Of a DNA stretch of 64,000 nucleotides, positions 44,126 to 53,082 are shown piece by piece. Position 1 is the stretch's first letter. Every line of letters starts with the position of its first letter. Source of the stretch: Albidovulum sediminis (GTDB lineage: Bacteria; Pseudomonadota; Alphaproteobacteria; Rhodobacterales; Rhodobacteraceae). Below the pieces are notes generated by a model. That model was not told the origin of the DNA. It searched no databases and saw only the letters and a program-made list of their open reading frames with translations. The stretch covers positions 62,001 through 126,000 of the forward strand of contig NZ_JAOCQF010000005.1 of the NCBI RefSeq assembly GCF_025380365.1, in the 5' to 3' direction. A program made the position numbers and the translations under genes.

Positions 44126-45169
44126 ATGAGTGTGCTCGCCTTGCCTGCCTATGCGCAACTCTCCGACGCGGATGAGGCGGCGCTCACCGATCTCTACCGT
44201 CGCGGCACACCCGCCAACACGCTGCGCGCCTGGGAACGGGATCTGGCCTATATCGCGGCCTGGAAGATGGCCTCCTTCGGCAGGCCGCTGAATTGGCCCG
44301 AGGATGAGAAGGTCGCGCTGCGATTCATCCTTGATCACGCGCAGGACCTGACGGAAAAGCAGGGGGTTGCGCAGGATGTGGCGATGGAGTTGATCGCCAT
44401 CGGGTTGCGGCGCGAGCTGACCTGCCCTTCCCCGGCGACGCTGGACCGCCGGATCGCAAGCTGGCAGGCGTTCCATCGGATGCGCAATCTGCCCTCGCCA
44501 TTCTCGTCGCCTCTGGTGCAGCAGGCGCGACAGAAAGCCCGGCGCGCCAATGCCCGGCCCCGTGTCCCGAAATCTCCCAAGCCAGTGACCCGCGACATTC
44601 TGGAAGCGCTGCTGGCCTCGTGCGACGACAGCCATCGCGGTATCCGCGACCGTGCCATGTTGATGTTGGCCTTTGCGTCCGGCGGCCGGCGGCGGTCGGA
44701 GGTGACGGCTCTGAACGTCGAAGATGTCGGACTTGAAGATTTCGCCGCCAAAGGTCTTGTCTGGCTGCGCCTGCTGGAGACCAAGACCACAAATAGGGAT
44801 CAGGCTCCGCGCCTGCCGATGAAGGGACGAGCAGCCCGTGCTCTGGTGCATTGGCTGGACGTGACAAAGCTGACCAGCGGCCCGCTGTTTCGTCCCGTCT
44901 CCCTTTCCGACCGCCCCCTCCCCCGCCGCCTTGCCTCTGACGCGCTGCGGACGATCCTGCGACGCCGGTTGGTCTTAGCGGGTCTGCCGGCGGACTTCGC
45001 CACACCGCACGGCCTGCGTGCCGGATTCCTCACTCAAGCCGCTCTTGACGGAGCCCCTCTGGCCGCCGCGATGAAGCTCTCCTTGCACCGCTCTGCCGTG
45101 CAGGCCCAGAAGTACTATGCCGATGTGGAGATCAGCGAGAACCCCGCGACCGACCTTCTAGGTGACTGA
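44126..45169 (+). CDS. Tyrosine recombinase/integrase
   Basis: 347 residues from ATG 44126 (MSVLALPAYAQLSDADEAAL); the frame upstream to 43817 shadows the antitoxin. N-terminal core-binding domain (TPANTLRAWERDLAYIAAWK), then catalytic Arg in SGGRRRSEVTAL, HGLRAGFLTQ box, the second His replaced by LHRSAVQAQ context and Tyr in QKYYADVEI. It is similar in plan to the recombinase at 34793. The next gene is a serine recombinase, 58 bp downstream. Confidence 0.87.
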   Translation: MSVLALPAYAQLSDADEAALTDLYRRGTPANTLRAWERDLAYIAAWKMASFGRPLNWPEDEKVALRFILDHAQDLTEKQGVAQDVAMELIAIGLRRELTCPSPATLDRRIASWQAFHRMRNLPSPFSSPLVQQARQKARRANARPRVPKSPKPVTRDILEALLASCDDSHRGIRDRAMLMLAFASGGRRRSEVTALNVEDVGLEDFAAKGLVWLRLLETKTTNRDQAPRLPMKGRAARALVHWLDVTKLTSGPLFRPVSLSDRPLPRRLASDALRTILRRRLVLAGLPADFATPHGLRAGFLTQAALDGAPLAAAMKLSLHRSAVQAQKYYADVEISENPATDLLGD

Positions 45170-45227
45170 CTTTGCAGGGAAACGGTCGTTTATTGGCGCT
45201 ATCCGAAACTGCAAACGGCCTGTTTTG

Positions 45228-46112
45228 ATGCCCCTGATCGGCTATGCGCGCGTCTCGACCGAAGATCAGACCACCCTGCCCCAGTCACAGGCCCTGAAAT
45301 CGGCAGGCTGCGCGGATATCCATGAGGAACAAGCCTCGGGCGGAAACCGCGCGCGGCCGGTGCTGGCCCGCGTGCTGGAGCGGATCGGCAAGGGCGACAC
45401 GCTGGTCGTTGTGCGCATCGACCGCCTGGCGCGGTCGCTGTCGCATCTGCTGGAGGTGATTGAACGGCTGGAAGCCAAGGGCGCTTTCTTCCGCTCGCTG
45501 ACCGATCCGATCGACACGTCCTCGCCGCAGGGCAAGTTCACCTTGCAGGTCCTGGGTGCTGCGGCCGAGTTCGAGCGCGCCCTCATCCGCGAACGCACCA
45601 AGGCGGGGCTGGCATCGGCGCGCAGCAAGGGGCGGATCGGTGGCAATCCAGGCTTGCGCGCCCGCGATCCCGCGGCGCTGCGCAAGGTGCGGCTGGCGCG
45701 ACACGACGGCTATATGGAACGGCTACATGAAACCGCACTGGACTGGGTGCCGCACGTGCGCCGCCTGCGGCCCGACATGCCTTGGGAAGACGTGCTTCGC
45801 ATCATCAACGCCCCCCTGCCCCGTGAACGCCAATGGACGCAAAGCCGCCTCCTGCGCGCCGTGAATGCGTATGTCCGCGACAGCTTCTTGCCCGAAACCG
45901 TCGTGGGCCGTGCCGGTCGCCGCGAAACCGACGACCGCCTGCCCGCCATCGTCGCCGCCATCAAGGGCGCGGATCCCGACATCACGCTTCAGGCGATCTG
46001 CACCCGGCTGGAAGCGATGCGCGAGCGTACGCCCCGTGGGCGAACAAGCTGGCAGCCCTCGTCAGTGAAGATGCTGTTGGAGCGGGCTGAGAGGTTGGGG
46101 CTGCTTGAGTGA
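45228..46112 (+). CDS. Serine recombinase (resolvase family)
   Basis: 294 residues from ATG 45228. The resolvase domain has the nucleophile in LIGYARVSTEDQTT, LVVVRIDRLARSLSHLLEVI, SPQGKFTLQVLGAAAEFERA and LIRERTKAGLASARSKG. The C-terminal ~150 residues are longer than in Tn3 resolvases and carry HTH-like segments. It may resolve dimers or cointegrates. A 60-bp upstream gap holds AAACGgtCGTTT and GCAAACGGCCTGTTTTG, possible recombination subsites. Confidence 0.88.
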   Translation: MPLIGYARVSTEDQTTLPQSQALKSAGCADIHEEQASGGNRARPVLARVLERIGKGDTLVVVRIDRLARSLSHLLEVIERLEAKGAFFRSLTDPIDTSSPQGKFTLQVLGAAAEFERALIRERTKAGLASARSKGRIGGNPGLRARDPAALRKVRLARHDGYMERLHETALDWVPHVRRLRPDMPWEDVLRIINAPLPRERQWTQSRLLRAVNAYVRDSFLPETVVGRAGRRETDDRLPAIVAAIKGADPDITLQAICTRLEAMRERTPRGRTSWQPSSVKMLLERAERLGLLE

Positions 46113-46372
46113 TGAAGTTGTTGGAATCGACCGCGCGATTCTGAAGATCGTCGTTACGCAGGCGTCCATAATACATGTTGTGGCCACGACATCACAGGCC
46201 ACGAACTGTTGAAGTTACCTGCGAACACGGCTACCCAAGGTATTGATACTTAACGACTTTATCTCGTCAGAAATAGGCCATCTCAACGCTTCTAGGCCGC
46301 TCAACAGTTCGGGCTGGATTTAATCGCGAAAACTGTTAAGGTCTACAAAACAATAAAGACTTGAGGGCAGTG
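46113..46372. promoter_or_regulatory. Promoter region of the repABC operon
   Basis: 260 bp of AT-richer sequence without a gene, upstream of repA. It contains several short inverted stretches (TGTTGTGGCCACGACA at about 46177-46192, which is a near-perfect palindrome, and AACAGTTCG/CGAAAACTGTT) that may be RepA/RepB binding sites. The operon promoter should lie here. Confidence 0.5.
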
Positions 46373-47554
46373 ATGAGCGGGATACGGGCCTCTCAAAGAT
46401 TCGACGTCATGTCCAAGCGGCTAGGTAGCCGGTTGCGTGAACATGCGCAGGAAACCTTCCCACCGGATGCCCAGAAGGGTCTCCGTCGTTTCACGATGCG
46501 TGAAGCGGCCGATCTCCTTCGGATCAACCAGAACACCTTCCGCCACCATGTGTCAAACCTCGAGGGCTTTCCCGAAGGCATCCTTGAGGGTGGCAACCGC
46601 CGCAGCTTCTCTGCCGAAGAAATGGTCGAGGCCCAACGCGTCCTTCTTGAGACGGGCAGGATCAAGCCCGATGAGCACCCTCACAGAAGAGCCGGCGAAG
46701 CGTGCCAGGTCGTGACAATCTTCAACCTGAAGGGCGGGTCCGCAAAAACGTCGACCGTAGCTCATGTTGGTCAGCTACTGGGCCTTCGCGGCTATCGGGT
46801 CTTGCTGATCGACCTCGACAGCCAGGCAAGTCTGACAAACCTGTTCGGGGTGACCCCTGAACTCGATCCGGACATGCCGACCTCCTATGATCTGATCCGG
46901 TCGGAAGGGCCCCTGCCCGCCTCAGATATCATTCGCAAGACGAACTTCCCGACCGTGGATCTGATCCCGGCCTCCATGGACATCATGGAGTACGAATTCG
47001 AAGTCGCATTAAGCTTCCGACACGGTGCAACCACCTTCCACAGCCGGATCCGCGAAGCGCTTGAGCCTGTCCTGGACCGATATGACGTAGTGATCTTCGA
47101 CACCCCGCCTCAGCTGAATTTCTCGGTGATCTCCGCCCTCTTTGCTTCCACCGGGGTCCTGATCCCGCTCAACGCGTCCATGCTCGATGTCATGTCCCTT
47201 GCGAGCTTCCTCGGCATGGCGAGCAACCTGATGGGCGTCGTCGAGGCGCATGCCCCTGAACACGGCCTCAACTTCGTGAGGGTCCTGATCACGCGCTACG
47301 AGAACACTGACGGTCCACAGGTCCAAATCTCGTCTCTGCTTCGGACGGTTCTTGGCGATGCGGTCCTGCCGGCCGAGTTCCTGAAGTCGACTGCCGTAGG
47401 TGATGCCGCAAACACTCAACAGAGCATCTTTGAGGTCGAACCTCGCGACGTGAACCGCAGAACCTACGAGCGTGCGATCGAGTCCGTTTCGCGCGTGACC
47501 GACGAAGTCGAACGCGAAATCCTCAAGGCATGGGGGCGTAGCCATGGCGCGTAA
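46373..47554 (+). CDS. repA: RepA/ParA-type partition ATPase of repABC
   Basis: 393 residues from ATG 46373 with GAGGG upstream; the TTG at 46361 is less likely. N-terminal HTH (RRFTMREAADLLRINQNTFR) precedes the deviant Walker A FNLKGGSAKTSTVAHVGQLL, then LIDLDSQASLTNLFG and VVIFDTPPQLNFSVISALF. RepA forms ATP-dependent gradients with RepB to segregate plasmid copies and represses the operon. Overlaps repB by 11 bp. Confidence 0.95.
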   Translation: MSGIRASQRFDVMSKRLGSRLREHAQETFPPDAQKGLRRFTMREAADLLRINQNTFRHHVSNLEGFPEGILEGGNRRSFSAEEMVEAQRVLLETGRIKPDEHPHRRAGEACQVVTIFNLKGGSAKTSTVAHVGQLLGLRGYRVLLIDLDSQASLTNLFGVTPELDPDMPTSYDLIRSEGPLPASDIIRKTNFPTVDLIPASMDIMEYEFEVALSFRHGATTFHSRIREALEPVLDRYDVVIFDTPPQLNFSVISALFASTGVLIPLNASMLDVMSLASFLGMASNLMGVVEAHAPEHGLNFVRVLITRYENTDGPQVQISSLLRTVLGDAVLPAEFLKSTAVGDAANTQQSIFEVEPRDVNRRTYERAIESVSRVTDEVEREILKAWGRSHGA

Positions 47555-48473
47555 GGTCTTTGGAGACTCACTCAAAAACGCGATGGGCAATGCTGCAACG
47601 CCGGACGAAGGTGTCGATCTGGATCTGAGGCGCACGAGCCCGACGGTTGCTCGTGCGCAAGCATCTGTGCTCGAGGAAGACAAGCACGCCACGCGCCTGA
47701 TCGACCCGAGCACTGTTCGGATGTCCGCGGTCATGGATCGTATCGATCCGAGCGATGGCCTCGAGGAACTTGTGTCCTCGATCCGGGAGCATGGGCAAAA
47801 GGTTCCCATTCTTGTCCGCCGAACCCAGGATGGCGCACTTGAGATCGTCTATGGACGCCGCAGGCTTCTCGCCTGTCGTGAGCTTGGTCAGAAGGTGCGG
47901 GCCACGGTCATGGAAATGACCGAAGAGGAAGCTCTGATCGCCCAAGGCGTTGAAAACAATGCCCGCCAAGACCCCTCGTTTATCGAGAGGGCTCTGTTCG
48001 TCGCCGGGATCATTCGAGAACTTGGGAAAACAGACGAAACGCGCAAGAACGCCCAGACCATCGCCTATCGGGCGCTCCAGATCGATGAGTCTCTCGTCTC
48101 TCGGATGAACCGTATCGCGACGGGTATTCCAATGGAGATGATTCAGGCCATCGGACCTGCACATGGCGTTGGTCGGAGGGTCTGGGAGAAGCTTTTCAGG
48201 CTGTGCGAGAAGGACGTCTCGAGAGCCAAGGAAGTCGCCCGCGGAATCCCCCGTACCTTGCCTGGCCCAGACCGACTTGACGCAGCGGTTACGCTGCTTA
48301 CGGCCACCAAGGCAACTCCGCCCAAGGCTGAGTCAGATGAGCGCGTGAAGATCGGCCGCAAGGGCAACCGCATCACCATCGATGTGGACGCTGACCTTGC
48401 CCCGCGCGTCGAAGATGCCATCCGAAAGCTGATCGGCGAGCTTCTTGACCGCGGTCAAGACGGCCCAACCTGA
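47544..48473 (+). CDS. repB: RepB/ParB-type partition protein of repABC
   Basis: 309 residues. The ParB nuclease-like fold has LVSSIREHGQKVPILVRR, IVYGRRRLLACRELGQKVRA and EEEALIAQGVENNARQDPSF. An HTH follows (ALQIDESLVSRMNRIATG). It binds centromere-like parS palindromes, one of which overlaps its own 3' end. Start ATG 47544 lies inside repA. It is the second gene of the operon. Confidence 0.94.
   Translation: MARKVFGDSLKNAMGNAATPDEGVDLDLRRTSPTVARAQASVLEEDKHATRLIDPSTVRMSAVMDRIDPSDGLEELVSSIREHGQKVPILVRRTQDGALEIVYGRRRLLACRELGQKVRATVMEMTEEEALIAQGVENNARQDPSFIERALFVAGIIRELGKTDETRKNAQTIAYRALQIDESLVSRMNRIATGIPMEMIQAIGPAHGVGRRVWEKLFRLCEKDVSRAKEVARGIPRTLPGPDRLDAAVTLLTATKATPPKAESDERVKIGRKGNRITIDVDADLAPRVEDAIRKLIGELLDRGQDGPT
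48443..48460. repeat. parS-like palindrome 1
   Basis: TCTTGACCGCGGTCAAGA, perfect 18-bp palindrome within the last codons of repB. The core fits the repABC parS pattern TTNNCNGCNGNNAA. Confidence 0.85.
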
Positions 48474-48481
48474 CAACCCCG

Positions 48482-48503
48482 TGTCTTGACCGCGGTCAAG
48501 ACA
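48482..48503. repeat. parS-like palindrome 2
   Basis: A perfect 22-bp palindrome with the same 18-bp core (TCTTGACCGCGGTCAAGA), extended by TG/CA pairs, just after the repB stop. Confidence 0.85.
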
Positions 48504-48544
48504 TCAAGAGCAACGAGCAGAAAACGAAAGGAGGACCGGCTAGA

Positions 48545-48650
48545 AAAGGAAAGACCCCCCGAAAGCGGTGCTTCCGAAGGGCCTCAATCAGTCTCGACAC
48601 CTGATTGATACCCCCAAAACGAATCGAGTTCAACACCGCTCGCGGTGACC
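48545..48650 (-). ncRNA. Candidate counter-transcribed incompatibility RNA in the repB-repC gap
   Basis: In repABC plasmids a small antisense RNA encoded between repB and repC limits RepC. Here the gap holds CAATCAG...CTGATTG (48585-48607) and CACCGCtcGCGGTG (48639-48652). On the minus strand a GC-rich foldback (48558-48582) is followed by a T-rich run TCTTTCCTTTT, as expected of its terminator. Limits approximate; no promoter was fixed. Confidence 0.45.
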
Positions 48651-48676
48651 GGGGAAGCTTTTTCTTCCGAAACACC

Positions 48677-49789
48677 ATGAGACATGTCACTCAAGCACGA
48701 ACCGCCTTGGCGGAACAGTCAGCTATTGCCTGCCCTAACCCCTACGACATCCTGGGACCAGTACGGGTTCTTCGGAAAGACCTGAGCCTGGCGAGCAACG
48801 ACATCACCGTACTGACAGCGCTCATCAGCTTTCTCCCGCGCGCCCAGAGTCCCAACGGAGGTGAAACACAGTGCAAGCTGACCGTTGTGTTCCCCTCCAA
48901 CGCCTCCTTATCAGAGCGCGCAAACGGCATAGATGAGAGAACGCTTCGTCGCTGCCTGGGGCGCCTTGAGGCTGCGGGACTCATCCAGCGGAAGAGTTCG
49001 GCGAACGGCAAACGTTTTCCCCTCCGCTACAGGGGCATCATCAGGGATGCGTTTGGGATCGACTTGGGTCCGCTATTGCAGAGCCACGACGCTCTTGCAG
49101 CCAGAGCATCGAAGGTCACGGAAGAACGTGAACACCTTCGCTCCCTCAGGGCAGAAGCGCTTGCGCTGCGCGCATCCCTCCTTGATGACGAGCACATCGA
49201 TGAAGCACGGCTGTCTGCACTGGGAACGATCAGAAACCTGCTTCGTCGAGCAACCCTGACTGCCGACACAGTCTTGCAAATCATCGCTGGCCTCCGCGAG
49301 CTCCGAGCCAACGCCGCGCAGAGCTACGGAGAGTGCCACGGTTCAAGCGCTCATGCGGACCAAATACAATCACACGGCCAAGCCTTCAGCGGTGGGTGCG
49401 CGAGCGAAATGTCCGCCAGGAACGGACAAAATGACCGGCAGATAGAGTCTGTAAAAAAAGAACATATAAAGAAAGACACGCACGTGAAGCAGACCAACGC
49501 TTGCCAAAGCGTTCGGGGACCGACCATGAACCGAGACCCTGCAAAAATGGCCTGGACGGACTTTTCACATGTCGCGGACTTCTTTCCAGACCCCCCGCGA
49601 ACAAGCGAAGCACTGAACCGCATTCTCTTCGATATCGGTCGATTGCTTAGAATACACCAAGAAAAGCTGATGCGTGGTCTCGAGAGGGCTGGGGCTGGAC
49701 GACTTCTACTGATCTTGGATTACCTGTTGGGGAAGGGAGAAGAGATCAGGCAGCCCGAGGCATACTTTGAAACGGTCATGCGGGCATAG
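48677..49789 (+). CDS. repC: RepC replication initiator
   Basis: 370 residues from ATG 48677. The diagnostic RepC N-terminal block is present: LTALISFLPRAQSPNGGE, VVFPSNASLSERANGIDERT and LRRCLGRLEAAGLIQRKSSA-NGKRFPLRY. A long helical part follows (about 160-230), and a C-terminal domain with WTDFSHVADFFPDPP. RepC is the only initiator of repABC plasmids and binds the origin within its own gene. A frame from 48605 is longer but lacks a ribosome site. Third gene of the operon. Confidence 0.93.
   Translation: MRHVTQARTALAEQSAIACPNPYDILGPVRVLRKDLSLASNDITVLTALISFLPRAQSPNGGETQCKLTVVFPSNASLSERANGIDERTLRRCLGRLEAAGLIQRKSSANGKRFPLRYRGIIRDAFGIDLGPLLQSHDALAARASKVTEEREHLRSLRAEALALRASLLDDEHIDEARLSALGTIRNLLRRATLTADTVLQIIAGLRELRANAAQSYGECHGSSAHADQIQSHGQAFSGGCASEMSARNGQNDRQIESVKKEHIKKDTHVKQTNACQSVRGPTMNRDPAKMAWTDFSHVADFFPDPPRTSEALNRILFDIGRLLRIHQEKLMRGLERAGAGRLLLILDYLLGKGEEIRQPEAYFETVMRA
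49449..49476. other. AT-rich tract within repC, probable origin core
   Basis: A run of A/T-rich sequence (TCTGTAAAAAAAGAACATAT and following AAAGAAAGA) stands out in an otherwise GC-rich gene. In repABC replicons the replication origin lies in an AT-rich segment in the middle of repC, so this is the candidate oriV. Confidence 0.55.
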
Positions 49790-49806
49790 AACAACCAGCT
49801 TGCACT

Positions 49807-49824
49807 TCTTGACCGCGGTCAAGA
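49807..49824. repeat. parS-like palindrome 3
   Basis: Third identical copy of TCTTGACCGCGGTCAAGA, 18 bp after the repC stop. The three copies flank repC on both sides. Confidence 0.85.
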
Positions 49825-49876
49825 TCGACGAAGAGAGGAAAAGGTTGGGGGTTTGAGGGGTGACGGTGAGTGAGAT

Positions 49877-49916
49877 CGGGAGAGTGGCTTCCGGCGCCCG
49901 TCGTGGAGAAGATCTG
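49877..49916 (+). promoter_or_regulatory. Leader motif copy A (before ParB-like gene)
   Basis: CGGGAGAGTGGCTTCCGGCG then CCCGTCGTGGAGAAGATCTG ends at the ATG. 31 of the first 36 or so positions match copy B at 55549. It can fold as GGGAG/CTTCC and contains the ribosome site GGAGAA. Confidence 0.65.
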
Positions 49917-52121
49917 ATGACGAAAGTTGTCCAGAACGTCGTCCTGTCCCCATCGCGGGACATCCCCTTCGACAAGCTCGTGCTGAGCCAGTCCAACGTG
50001 CGGCGCATCAAGGCGGGTGTGTCTGTCGAAGAACTGGCCGAGGACATCGCCCGGCGCGGCTTGCTGCAGAGCCTGAACGTCCGGCCGGTGCTTGATGCCG
50101 ATGGGGTCGAGACCGGCATGTTCGAGATCCCGGCCGGCGGTCGCCGCTTCCAGGCGCTGTCGCTGCTGGTGAAGCAGAGGCGGCTGGCGAAGACTGCGCC
50201 GGTCCCCTGCATCGTGCGGGATGTGGCGTCGGAGATTCTGGCCGAGGATGACTCGCTGGCTGAGAACATGCAGCGCGTATCCCTGCACCCGCTCGACCAA
50301 TTCCGCGCTTTTCAGGCTCTGCGCGAGAAGGGTCAGGGTGAGGAAGCGATCGCGGCGGCCTTCTTTGTCACCCCGCAGATCGTGAAGCAGCGCCTGAAAC
50401 TTGCTTCCGTGGCCCCTGCCCTGCTCGAGGTCTATGCCGAGGATGGCATGACGCTGGAACAGTTGATGGCCTTTACGGTGAATCCGGATCATGCGCGTCA
50501 GGTCCAGGTTTGGGACGCAGTGAAGAGCTCCTGGAACAAGGAGCCCTATGCGATCCGGCGCATGCTGACGGAGACCTCAGTCCGGGCTTCGGATCGCCGC
50601 GCGGTCTTCGTCGGTGTCGATGCCTATGAGGCAGCCGGCGGTGTCGTCCTGCGCGATCTCTTCCAGGGCGACGATGGTGGCTGGCTGGAGGACCCTGCCC
50701 TGCTCGACCGCCTGGTCTCCGAGAAGCTCCAGGGGGAAGCCGAGGCGCTTTCCTCGGATGGCTGGAAGTGGATCGAGGTGGCGACCGACCTGCCCTACGG
50801 CTACAGCCACGGCCTGCGGCGCCTGGCCGGTGATCCCGCGCCGATGACGGACGAGGAAAGCGCGGCCCATGCGACGCTCCTTGAGGAGTATCGAGCGCTG
50901 GAAGCGGAGTATTCCGGCCAGGACGAATATCCCGAGGAGATCGATGCCCGGCTCGGCCAGCTCGAGATGGCGATGGAAGCATTCGAACAGAGGCCGCTGA
51001 TTTACGACCCAGCCGAGGTTGCGCGCGCGGGCGTCTTTGTGACGCTGGATCGGGACGGCAGTATCGAGATCTATCGTGGATACGTTCGGCCAGAGGACGA
51101 GCCGCGCGAGGAGACCGCGGTCCAGGATGGCGATAGTCCGGATGCCATGGGGCAGGGGGGTGATGCTGGTGTTTCCAGTTGGAACCCGTCGGCGACCTCC
51201 GCTGGCGGCACCGTCATCACCTCGGGCGGTCACCCGATCGGCGCGGACTCGTCCGAGGAGGACGACGACGGAGCGCTGAAGCCGCTGCCCGAGCGGCTGG
51301 TCATGGAACTGACCGCCCACCGCACCTTGGCGCTGCGGGAGGCCATCGGGCGGTCGCCGGACGTCGCGCTGACGCTCCTGCTCCTGAAGCTGGTGACGGA
51401 CACCTTCCGCACCTCCTCTGCGACGGGCAGCTGCCTCGAAGCCTCGGTCCGCCACGTCTACATGTCGGCGCAGGCACCGGACCTGAAGGACAACGTGGTG
51501 GCGAAGCTGGTCGACGAGCGTCACGCAGCTTGGGAGGCCGATCTGCCCCTCGGGGATGATGCCGCGCTCTGGGACTATCTGTCCGTTCTCGATCAGGGCA
51601 GCCGTCTCGCCCTTCTGGCGCATTGCCTCAGCTTTGGGATCAACGCGCTCCATGAGAAGGTGAACCCCTATGGGGCTGGCATCTCGGCCACTGGACTGAC
51701 CCGCCGCATGGCGCATGCCGATCTCGTGGCGCGCGCGGTGGATCTCGACATGGTCGAAGCGGGCTGGGAGCCCACGGTCGATGGATATCTCAACCGTGTG
51801 CCGAAGGCCCGGATCCTCGACGCTGTGCGCGAGGCGAAGGGGGAAGGGACTGCGCAGCTTCTCGATCACCTCAAGAAGGGCGAGATGGCCACCGAAGCCG
51901 AGCGGCTTCTCAGGGGCAGCGGTTGGTTGCCAGAGGTCCTGCGCCGGGCCGATCTGGTCGCACTCGACGGCGAGGCGATCGCAGAAGGGCAGGGGGCAGA
52001 CATCGGTGATAAGGCCCGGATGGAAGCTGACTCCGACGACGCAGCCGGAACCATCGATCTCCCGGCTTTCCTGACGGCCGATCTGCCGAACAGCGACGCG
52101 TCGATGCTGGCTGCAGACTGA
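49917..52121 (+). CDS. Large ParB/Spo0J-type nuclease-fold plasmid protein
   Basis: 734 residues from ATG 49917. Residues about 10-200 form a ParB N-terminal domain: PFDKLVLSQSNVRRIKAGVS, VEELAEDIARRGLLQSLNVR, PAGGRRFQALSLLVKQRRL, LAENMQRVSLHPLDQFRAFQ, and an HTH (EEAIAAAFFVTPQIVKQRLK). The remaining 500 residues are a family-specific C-terminal region. Such proteins are common on alphaproteobacterial plasmids and ICEs, apart from the partition ParB; their role is not known. It starts a long plus-strand accessory block and carries the shared leader motif. Confidence 0.85.
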   Translation: MTKVVQNVVLSPSRDIPFDKLVLSQSNVRRIKAGVSVEELAEDIARRGLLQSLNVRPVLDADGVETGMFEIPAGGRRFQALSLLVKQRRLAKTAPVPCIVRDVASEILAEDDSLAENMQRVSLHPLDQFRAFQALREKGQGEEAIAAAFFVTPQIVKQRLKLASVAPALLEVYAEDGMTLEQLMAFTVNPDHARQVQVWDAVKSSWNKEPYAIRRMLTETSVRASDRRAVFVGVDAYEAAGGVVLRDLFQGDDGGWLEDPALLDRLVSEKLQGEAEALSSDGWKWIEVATDLPYGYSHGLRRLAGDPAPMTDEESAAHATLLEEYRALEAEYSGQDEYPEEIDARLGQLEMAMEAFEQRPLIYDPAEVARAGVFVTLDRDGSIEIYRGYVRPEDEPREETAVQDGDSPDAMGQGGDAGVSSWNPSATSAGGTVITSGGHPIGADSSEEDDDGALKPLPERLVMELTAHRTLALREAIGRSPDVALTLLLLKLVTDTFRTSSATGSCLEASVRHVYMSAQAPDLKDNVVAKLVDERHAAWEADLPLGDDAALWDYLSVLDQGSRLALLAHCLSFGINALHEKVNPYGAGISATGLTRRMAHADLVARAVDLDMVEAGWEPTVDGYLNRVPKARILDAVREAKGEGTAQLLDHLKKGEMATEAERLLRGSGWLPEVLRRADLVALDGEAIAEGQGADIGDKARMEADSDDAAGTIDLPAFLTADLPNSDASMLAAD

Positions 52122-52187
52122 TCTGAGCCATCCGGGGGCGGGGCAACCCGCCCTCACTCTCACAAAATACAGCAATATCAATATGAT

Positions 52188-52207
52188 GAATGCGAACGCT
52201 CGCATTC
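52188..52207. promoter_or_regulatory. Inverted repeat before the 157-aa gene
   Basis: GAATGCGAacgcTCGCATTC, perfect 8-bp arms, 14 bp upstream of the next start codon, after an AT-rich stretch. Candidate operator. Confidence 0.55.
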
Positions 52208-52220
52208 GGGATGAGGAATC

Positions 52221-52694
52221 ATGTCTGCAAAAACCATCATCGACACAGCGCCTCTCGGGGCGCTGATCCGCTATACCGACGGCAGCCCGAAGCCGCCGGC
52301 CCGGTTCACCAAGAAACTTGCGGCCTGGGAGCGCTCGAACGGCGTCGGCCGTCTCGTGAAGAAGGAGCCGCCACGGGTTTATCCGACTTGGACCGCTCCG
52401 GCCTCCTTCACGCTCCATGAGGGGAACTTCTCCTCGGACGGGGTGATCCTGGTCACCATCATGCGCAGTCATTCGGCCGACAGCCGTCTGATCTTCGAGG
52501 TGGCCGAGGAACCGAAGCCCGGCCAGGTGCGCGTGCTTCTGGACTTCGGTGGTAACACCGAGCTGCTGCATCTGGCGGAATCCGTTACCGCAGCCGAGCT
52601 ATGGATTGCGCGGGAGGGCTACAGCAACGCGCGGATCGAAATCGTCGACGCCGAGGACGGCGATAGGGAAGAGGGCGCGGACTTGGCCGCCTGA
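52221..52694 (+). CDS. Conserved plasmid protein of unknown function (157 aa)
   Basis: Basic N-terminal half (PPARFTKKLAAWERSNGVGR) and an acidic end (VDAEDGDREEGADLAA). No signal peptide or membrane helix. I recognise the general pattern as one of the small proteins following ParB-like genes on alphaproteobacterial plasmids, but no domain or function can be named. ATG 52221 follows GAGGAATC. Independent promoter suggested by the palindrome. Confidence 0.65.
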   Translation: MSAKTIIDTAPLGALIRYTDGSPKPPARFTKKLAAWERSNGVGRLVKKEPPRVYPTWTAPASFTLHEGNFSSDGVILVTIMRSHSADSRLIFEVAEEPKPGQVRVLLDFGGNTELLHLAESVTAAELWIAREGYSNARIEIVDAEDGDREEGADLAA

Positions 52695-53082
52695 GCCCTG
52701 ATAAGGCGTGAGGGGCCTGCCGAAGGGCGGGCCTCTCATCAACCACACCCTCGTCCCGCTATGACGCGGGGCGCCAGAGGATCCATCCCACAATACGGAG
52801 GCCTTCAACCACGAGCCAGCCCAGGAGGCTGGCGGCGTCAAATGCATCGGCGGGACAACAGGCTCCAATCGTCAGGGCACCATCCCCCGCTCGCCATTCC
52901 CTTCCTTGCCCCGAATCCCGTCTTCGAGATCAACCCGCGAGGGGTCGGACTATGGGCAAGCCCGTGCCGCCGGGTGGATTCGGACGAGCCGAACGCACCC
53001 GGTGATGTCAGCCAGTCTTCGGGCCTGCGGGGTCCTGTCGCGCGGGGGATGGTCCCTCGCCTCCAAGACAGGAGCCAATCAG
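52695..53082. other. Intergenic stretch with hairpin
   Basis: 388 bp without a convincing gene. A foldback at about 52708-52737 (GAGGGGCCTGCC...GGCGGGCCTCTC) may terminate the preceding transcript. Nothing else recognised. Confidence 0.4.

Noticed and set aside
48443-49824. The three identical palindromes as a CRISPR array
   Set aside because: Repeats are perfect palindromes with irregular spacing around rep genes and no cas genes.
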